Source of the DNA: Candidatus Zhuqueibacterota bacterium
GTDB lineage: Bacteria > SM23-31
DNA length: 11,349 nucleotides
Assembly (NCBI GenBank): GCA_022562855.1
Contig: JADFON010000033.1
Coordinates: forward strand, 1 to 11,349
Direction of reading: 5' to 3'
Shown: in pieces, positions 7,736-11,349 of the stretch
Layout of the letters: the number at the start of each line of letters is the position of its first letter
Numbering within the stretch: position 1 is the first letter of the stretch
Notes under the pieces: generated by a model
What the model saw: the letters and a program-made list of their open reading frames with translations, nothing else
What the model was told of the DNA's origin: nothing
Databases searched by the model: none
Program-made: the position numbers and the translations under genes

Positions 7736-7897
7736 TAGCTACCCGTTTCCGCTATTTCAACACCCCGATTTTTTTACCAAAGTATCATTAACCGTTCTTT
7801 TGCTCAGATTACATTTACCCCGCCTTTAAATAAACCGGATTTTCCATGAGTTGATTCACAATTTGCTTATTTGTTATCAGGATTAAATATAACTGAC
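7736..7897. other. Intergenic stretch after the barrel gene
   Basis: No gene is visible. AATAGC (7734-7739, overlapping the stop codon) and GCTATT (7751-7756) can pair as a weak hairpin. A run of seven T at 7769-7775 follows, but it is too far from the hairpin to make a classic terminator. TTTACCAAAGT at 7773-7783 repeats the inner end of the 18-bp arms of the adjacent inverted-repeat element. Confidence 0.35.
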
Positions 7898-8048
7898 TAA
7901 CACAACTTTGGTAAAAATCATATCTTTAGGTAAATCTCGATTAACTTCACCCCCAAACAAGTTTGGGGGTGCCACAATTTCGCATAAATTCTGCTATCAA
8001 TTTGCCCTCAATGGGTAACAAAAGTCAAAATTTACCAAAGTTGTGTTA
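7898..8048. repeat. 151-bp inverted-repeat element (MITE-like)
   Basis: TAACACAACTTTGGTAAA (7898-7915) and TTTACCAAAGTTGTGTTA (8031-8048) are perfect 18-bp inverted repeats enclosing 115 bases with no gene. The outermost base pairs are TA on both sides, which would fit a TA target duplication of the Tc1/mariner-IS630 type with 16-bp terminal repeats. The element sits between two convergent genes, and its right end directly abuts the stop codon of the B12 receptor gene. It could instead be a long-range transcription-stop structure. The mobile-element reading is an inference, since no second copy lies in this window apart from one half arm at 7773-7783. Confidence 0.5.
7948..7971. terminator. 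11-bp hairpin inside the inverted-repeat element
   Basis: CACCCCCAAAC (7948-7958) pairs perfectly with GTTTGGGGGTG (7961-7971) around a two-base loop; opening the last pair gives a more realistic tetraloop. It is the most stable hairpin between the two convergent genes. There is no T-run on either side, so it could slow polymerase or protect 3' ends rather than act as a textbook intrinsic terminator. Confidence 0.45.
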
Positions 8049-9977
8049 CTAATAATGTAACCGAAGCCCACCGTTAAAAGAAATGCCGTACGTTCCGAAA
8101 CCCAAAGCATTTTCATAGTCGCTGTCAAAAAGGTTTTTTACCGAACCTGCCAATTTTATTCTCCCGGTAAGGCTGTACATCACTGCAATGTTCGCAAGAA
8201 CATAACTGTCCAGTTTTACTCTTTTTGAAGGAAACGTCGAAAAGTCGTTATCATCACGCTCTCCGACAGCTGAAAGATTGAAATTGACATTTGCTTTGTC
8301 GCTTAACCGGTAATATACATCCAAGCCGAATTTATGCTTTGGTCTTCTTATAAATGATTCGCCCGTGCTTTTATCCTCGGTGTCGGTAAAGGTGTAATTT
8401 CCGCTTATCGTAAAGTTGTTTATGGCAGCCAGATTTGCGAATACCTCGACACCTTTTGTTTCTGCGGCTCCGATGTTGTTATACGTAGATGTGCTGAGAT
8501 CGAAATCTATCAGGTTCTTAAAGTCGTTTTTGTAATAGGTTACTCCAAAGGATAACTTTGTATCCAAAAAGTATTGTTCAAAACCGATATCCCAGCCTTC
8601 GCTTTCATCGGGCATCAGATTTTCACTGCCGAATGCAGAATACAATTGAAATAGAGACGGCGCCCGGAACCCGGTGCCATACGTTGCTTTGAGTTTCGTC
8701 CCGGTCTTGTTTAGAAAAAGTGCAGGCGCAATACGAAAGGTGGTATGTGTTCCGAATCTGTCGTGTTTGTCCACCCGGATACCGGCTGTTGCAAAAAAAC
8801 TGTCAGCGATATCTAACTGGTCCTGCGCGTAATAGCCCGTCAGCCTTTCCGATTTTTCATTAAAGATTGACGGAAAATCCCCGGTCCGTTCCGACGATCC
8901 GGTCTCGTTTTCTGTTTCGATGCCAAAAGTTATGGTGTTATGTTCACCGATATAAATATTATTTTGCAAATCAAATTTCGATACGGTTCCGTCTGCCGTG
9001 CTCAAAAACATCGATTCCGGATGACCGGGGTCTACACCGTTGTCGTTTACTCTTTTTAAATCACTGTATGAACCTCCAAGTTTAAGCTCCCAGAGGCTTC
9101 CGAGTGAAATCAAATGTGCCTGTAAACGCAGGTAGAGTTGTTCAGTTTCGAGAAAGTTATTTGGGTCGTCAAGACCCGCTCCACCTCCGTTATCGATATC
9201 CGATTTGCTGTCAAGATACCGCACTATAACATCGATTCCGCTGTTTTCATTTACTGAAAATCCTATTCTCGTAGAAAGAGAAGTACTGGAATAACCGTCT
9301 TTTTCCGTGTTGCCAAGAGATTCTTTTGCGGAGGATATCCCATCCGTATCGAACCGGGATAGTGAAAACGAATAATCCAACCGTTCATACCCGCCAATAA
9401 GCTCCAGACTGTTTTTGAAAGTACCAAACGTTCCAACATTACTCATCAGCGAGATTTTTGGTTTTCCGGAGCCTTTTTTTGTGATAATATTTATTATCCC
9501 TGCCACGGCGTCGGAACCGTAGAGTGTGCTCTGGGGACCGCGCAGAATTTCTATTCGTTCGATGTTCTCGGTAGTCAATGTCGCGAAATCAAACGCTCTT
9601 CCCGGTGATATCGGATCGTTTGCCTCGACTCCGTCGATGAGCACAAGAGTATGATTCGAATGAGCCCCCCGCATGAAAATGGAGGTCTGACCGCCGGGTC
9701 CGCCAAGCTGCACAACGTCGAGCGCAGGAACTGTTCTGAGAACATCCAGCAATAGTGTAGCTTGTTTGCTTTCGATTTCTTCGGCGGTGATTATTGTAAT
9801 CGAACTTGCTATCTTTTTATAAGCGGTTTCAGTTCTTGTTGCAGACACAACAATTTCTTCGAGCTTATATAGTTTTGTTTTTTCCTGACTGCCGGACGTT
9901 TGTGCTATACTTGCCTCCGGAAATCTTATGCAGATTAAAATAATTACAATAGAATAAACAAGAACTCTGCGAATCAT
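8049..9977 (-). CDS. btuB: Vitamin B12 TonB-dependent outer-membrane receptor
   Basis: This encodes a 642-residue receptor, close to the length of E. coli BtuB. The signal peptide covers about residues 1-25 (S-I-A before QTS). A TonB box, E-E-I-V-V-S-A-T-R, lies at 40-48, and the plug at about 55-170 carries RGPQSTLYGSDAVAG (146-160). The barrel runs to a terminal aromatic Tyr (LRLHY). A FRAP box is at 437-440. An Asp/Gly-rich loop (256-271) recalls the calcium-binding loops of BtuB, but the correspondence is not proven. Sequence alone gives the BtuB/CirA-like class; the B12 assignment rests mainly on the cobalamin riboswitch upstream on the same strand. The start is well supported by AAGGGAG (minus strand, 9984-9990) six bases before the ATG. 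No btuCDF or cobalamin-synthesis genes are in the window, so it appears monocistronic here. It converges with the barrel gene on the other strand. Confidence 0.88.
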   Translation of the reverse strand: MIRRVLVYSIVIILICIRFPEASIAQTSGSQEKTKLYKLEEIVVSATRTETAYKKIASSITIITAEEIESKQATLLLDVLRTVPALDVVQLGGPGGQTSIFMRGAHSNHTLVLIDGVEANDPISPGRAFDFATLTTENIERIEILRGPQSTLYGSDAVAGIINIITKKGSGKPKISLMSNVGTFGTFKNSLELIGGYERLDYSFSLSRFDTDGISSAKESLGNTEKDGYSSTSLSTRIGFSVNENSGIDVIVRYLDSKSDIDNGGGAGLDDPNNFLETEQLYLRLQAHLISLGSLWELKLGGSYSDLKRVNDNGVDPGHPESMFLSTADGTVSKFDLQNNIYIGEHNTITFGIETENETGSSERTGDFPSIFNEKSERLTGYYAQDQLDIADSFFATAGIRVDKHDRFGTHTTFRIAPALFLNKTGTKLKATYGTGFRAPSLFQLYSAFGSENLMPDESEGWDIGFEQYFLDTKLSFGVTYYKNDFKNLIDFDLSTSTYNNIGAAETKGVEVFANLAAINNFTISGNYTFTDTEDKSTGESFIRRPKHKFGLDVYYRLSDKANVNFNLSAVGERDDNDFSTFPSKRVKLDSYVLANIAVMYSLTGRIKLAGSVKNLFDSDYENALGFGTYGISFNGGLRLHY

Positions 9978-10000
9978 TTCGTGCTCCCTTCTTATGAGAT

Positions 10001-10029
10001 AGTATACAGAATTTGACTTATTTTTTCAG
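10001..10029 (-). promoter_or_regulatory. Candidate promoter just upstream of btuB
   Basis: On the minus strand CTGAAA (10024-10029) and TATACT (10001-10006) are separated by 17 bases and match the sigma-70 consensus at 4/6 and 5/6 positions. Transcription would begin about 9994, leaving a short leader that contains the btuB ribosome binding site. If real, it would bypass the riboswitch. It is a pattern match only, in AT-rich DNA. Confidence 0.3.
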
Positions 10030-10267
10030 GCGTTCTAACATGTAACCGCCATGTGGCGAATGAATCGACATTACTCAGCGTTAATTATTGCCCCGACGTA
10101 AATTCTAAAAAAATATATTCTGAACGCTCAAAAATTCGCCAAAACCTTTTTAGTATTTTGATAAAGTAAAAGCTAAGAAATGCTCTCCCCGGGTGTGATT
10201 TTTCTGATAAAACCGAAAGAAATGCAAATGGAGGAAAAACCGGAAGGAAATACAAACAAGAGGTACT
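10030..10267 (-). other. Untranslated leader between riboswitch terminator and btuB
   Basis: This AT-rich stretch lies between the putative terminator and the receptor's start region. No gene is supported on either strand: open frames crossing it extend into the riboswitch and show no protein-family features. No second riboswitch motif was seen. Confidence 0.4.
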
Positions 10268-10307
10268 AAAAAAATAATCCCCACACCTTGAAGAAAAGAA
10301 ATGGGGA
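10268..10307 (-). terminator. Putative expression-platform terminator of the B12 riboswitch
   Basis: On the minus strand TCCCCA (10302-10307) can pair with TGGGGA (10278-10283), followed by ATTATTTTTTT including seven U-encoding bases (10274-10268). The stem is short and the loop long (18 bases), but the stem followed by a U-run in the right position, about 75 bases below the riboswitch and before btuB, suggests an intrinsic terminator. An upstream GGAACAGTTCC segment overlaps its left arm and could form a competing structure. Confidence 0.5.
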
Positions 10308-10381
10308 ACTGTTCCGATGTTTTGCATTGACCTCACCCTCGAAGGCTTTGCCGGTGTTCCTCTATTTGAGGAGGCGCCCAA

Positions 10382-10545
10382 ACAAACAACGCCAGGTTTC
10401 CTGGCTCCGGCTTCGAACCTACTCGCTCGCCTTCCCATTCGTTCCCGATTAGCGGGATTAGAACAGTGGCATTTATGAGCTTTCGTAGCCGTTACAGTAA
10501 CGGGGTTGCAGCGGTCTTGCACCGCTTTCCCTGTTCGCTGTTTGT
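10382..10545 (-). promoter_or_regulatory. Cobalamin (vitamin B12) riboswitch
   Basis: On the minus strand the conserved cobalamin riboswitch blocks appear in order: AGGGAA (10532-10527), GGTGCAA (10523-10517), CCCCGTTACTGT (10505-10494), GCCACTG (10470-10464), GGGAAGGC (10436-10429) and the B12 box AGCCAGGAAACCTGGC (10406-10391). The closing P1 stem can form between ACAAACA (10545-10539) and TGTTTGT (10388-10382), which sets the limits. It binds adenosylcobalamin or a related cobalamin and should shut off the downstream btuB gene when B12 is abundant, most simply by favouring the terminator at 10268-10307. The open reading frame that crosses this region is a by-product of the RNA's composition. 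Very confident in the family; the cobalamin subtype and the off-mechanism are inferred. Confidence 0.93.
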
Positions 10546-10579
10546 GACTCAGCTATGACAATCTGTTAATTATGTTTTT

Positions 10580-10608
10580 ATGATAATAAGAAAAAAAACA
10601 AAAGGCAA
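10580..10608 (-). promoter_or_regulatory. Candidate promoter of the riboswitch-btuB transcript
   Basis: On the minus strand TTGCCT (10603-10608) and TATCAT (10580-10585) are 17 bases apart, matching sigma-70 consensus at 4/6 and 5/6. The spacer is T-rich. A start near 10573 would place the riboswitch aptamer about 30 bases into the RNA, as expected. Confidence 0.4.
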
Positions 10609-10751
10609 GCAAAAAATCAATTTACAAAAAATAATACAATATATAGACCAATTATATACATGTAGTACTATATTTAGTGTTTTAACGGAATGGAATTCCG
10701 AGGAAATATAGAAATAATGTTACTAATCAATAACTCTTCTGTGCATAGTTT

Positions 10752-10770
10752 GGGGTAATCTATGTACCCC
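10752..10770. terminator. Stem-loop GGGGTA/TACCCC
   Basis: GGGGTA (10752-10757) pairs with TACCCC (10765-10770) around a seven-base loop in otherwise AT-rich DNA between the divergent btuB and trkA units. No T-run follows on the plus strand beyond TTCT. It may be a weak terminator or a regulator site; its role is unknown. Confidence 0.3.
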
Positions 10771-10848
10771 TTCTATCAATCCATACGTTGACTGTATATA
10801 TTGATTTTGGGTAAATTTTGTTGTACATTCTCACGCATTTTATAACGG

Positions 10849-10946
10849 AGCCATTCCCGCCGCGTCCCGTCAGGGATGGCTTGCCCCTATCATTTCGGGG
10901 CTTGCGCCATGAGTGGTCGCTATGTGATAAGGGATGGCATGCGCCG
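10849..10946. repeat. GC-rich palindromic repeat cluster (REP-like)
   Basis: GGGATGGC occurs directly at 10873-10880 and 10931-10938 and, inverted with one extra T (GCCATTCCC), at 10850-10858. AGCCAT-CCC (10849-10858) can pair with GGGATGGCT (10873-10881). Alternatively ATGGC-GCCCC (10876-10887) can pair with GGGGC-GCCAT (10897-10910) around an internal loop. These mutually exclusive folds lie directly upstream of trkA. The block resembles an extragenic palindromic repeat; a cis-regulatory RNA is possible, but I recognise no known family. Confidence 0.45.
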
Positions 10947-10985
10947 TTCTATTCGATTTTAGATTATTGCCGATAAGGATTATTT

Positions 10986-11349
10986 GTGAGAATTATTGTC
11001 ATAGGTGTTGGTGAAGTCGGATTCAATCTTGCCAAGATTCTTTCCCAGGAAAATCACGATATTGTAGTTATTGAGAACGACCAGGAAAAATGCGTTCAAG
11101 CGCAAGAACAGCTTGATGTTTCTGTGACCCATGCCACCTGCGCAAGCGCAAAGATTCTGGTCGAAGCCGGCGTTAAAGAAGCCGATATAGTTGTTGCGGC
11201 ATCCGATATCGATGAAGTCAACATCATGGCGTCAATGTTGACAAGACAATTATCCGGTGCAAGAACCGTTGCCCGGGTAAGAAACCCGGAGTACTCCAAT
11301 GAAAACCCGGTTATCAGCGCTTCACAGCTTGTCATCGATATGATGATCC
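10986..11349 (+). CDS. trkA: TrkA-type K+ uptake NAD-binding regulatory protein, N-terminal part
   Basis: The frame is open from a GTG start to the right edge (121 codons) and is cut by the window. The product begins MRIIVIGVGEVGFNLAKIL, a Rossmann fold with the G-x-G-x-x-G dinucleotide motif (residues 7-12), followed by an acidic residue at the end of the second strand (V-V-I-E-N-D), as in the RCK/TrkA_N domain. Later parts (EADIVVAASDIDEVNIMAS, TVARVRNPEYS) match the TrkA family. TrkA is a cytoplasmic NAD(H)-binding subunit that gates the TrkH/TrkG potassium channel; trkH often lies next to it and may be outside the window. The GTG start is chosen because AAGGA at 10975-10979 is six bases upstream and the protein begins exactly at the first Rossmann strand. 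The overlapping TTG one frame off is followed at once by a stop. Confidence 0.9.
   Translation, partial: MRIIVIGVGEVGFNLAKILSQENHDIVVIENDQEKCVQAQEQLDVSVTHATCASAKILVEAGVKEADIVVAASDIDEVNIMASMLTRQLSGARTVARVRNPEYSNENPVISASQLVIDMMI

Larger units (their letters stand above)
10609..10985. other. Gene-free region upstream of trkA
   Basis: No gene is supported. It begins very AT-rich and becomes GC-rich after about 10848. It holds a small hairpin, CGGAAT/ATTCCG (10686-10691 with 10695-10700), and a second stem-loop at 10752-10770. It also has weak sigma-70-like matches pointing towards trkA: TTGACT 10788-10793 with TAAATT 10812-10817 (18-base spacer), and TTGATT 10801-10806 with TACATT 10824-10829 (17-base spacer). 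The foldable repeat at 10849-10946 would lie in the trkA leader. Confidence 0.4.

Noticed and set aside
10085-10522. 145-codon open frame on the minus strand
   Set aside because: It overlaps the cobalamin riboswitch almost entirely, has no ribosome binding site or family-like sequence, and its apparent protein is only the translation of a structured RNA and AT-rich leader.
11096-11335. Minus-strand open frame at the right edge
   Set aside because: It lies antisense within the clearly recognisable TrkA N-terminal coding region.

Overview
The window looks like chromosomal DNA of a Gram-negative bacterium, probably from the FCB side of the tree (Bacteroidota, Calditrichota, Marinimicrobia and similar candidate phyla). 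The reasons are two TonB-dependent outer-membrane receptors (one with an N-terminal carboxypeptidase-regulatory-like domain), a DUF5686/Omp85-like outer-membrane barrel, a secreted thioredoxin/NHL protein, and moderate GC. Clear AAGGA-type ribosome binding sites argue against a typical Bacteroidetes genome, so no phylum is claimed. Nothing here forms a recognisable new multi-gene system; the genes look like separate transcription units devoted to the cell envelope and nutrient uptake.

Left edge (1-454): a GC-rich (about 60%) piece of an RHS/YD-repeat protein gene on the minus strand is joined, through a shared 12-base stretch, to a remnant of a PrsW-type intramembrane protease on the plus strand (about 45% GC). 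The protease remnant lacks its front and apparently its middle. The junction is either a real rearrangement scar or an assembly chimera. A strong stem-loop follows, just beyond the end of the next gene.

Middle (455-7735): an NHLRC2-like exported thioredoxin/NHL-propeller gene (minus) diverges from a large TonB-dependent receptor gene (plus) across a roughly 290-bp AT-rich control region. The receptor is followed by a DUF5686/Omp85-like barrel gene on the same strand, but a 321-bp gap suggests that gene has its own promoter.

Right half (7736-11349): a 151-bp element with perfect 18-bp inverted ends and an internal 11-bp hairpin lies between the convergent barrel and receptor genes. The receptor gene (minus strand) is a BtuB-type vitamin B12 transporter. 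It is preceded by a cobalamin riboswitch whose conserved core elements can be read directly, and then by a likely terminator serving as expression platform. A gene-free, partly GC-rich, foldable stretch separates the riboswitch from the start of a TrkA-type potassium-uptake regulatory gene, which runs off the right edge.

The best-supported functional unit is B12 uptake: when cobalamin is plentiful the riboswitch should end transcription before btuB, and when it is scarce the receptor is made. A candidate second promoter below the riboswitch could give B12-independent expression.
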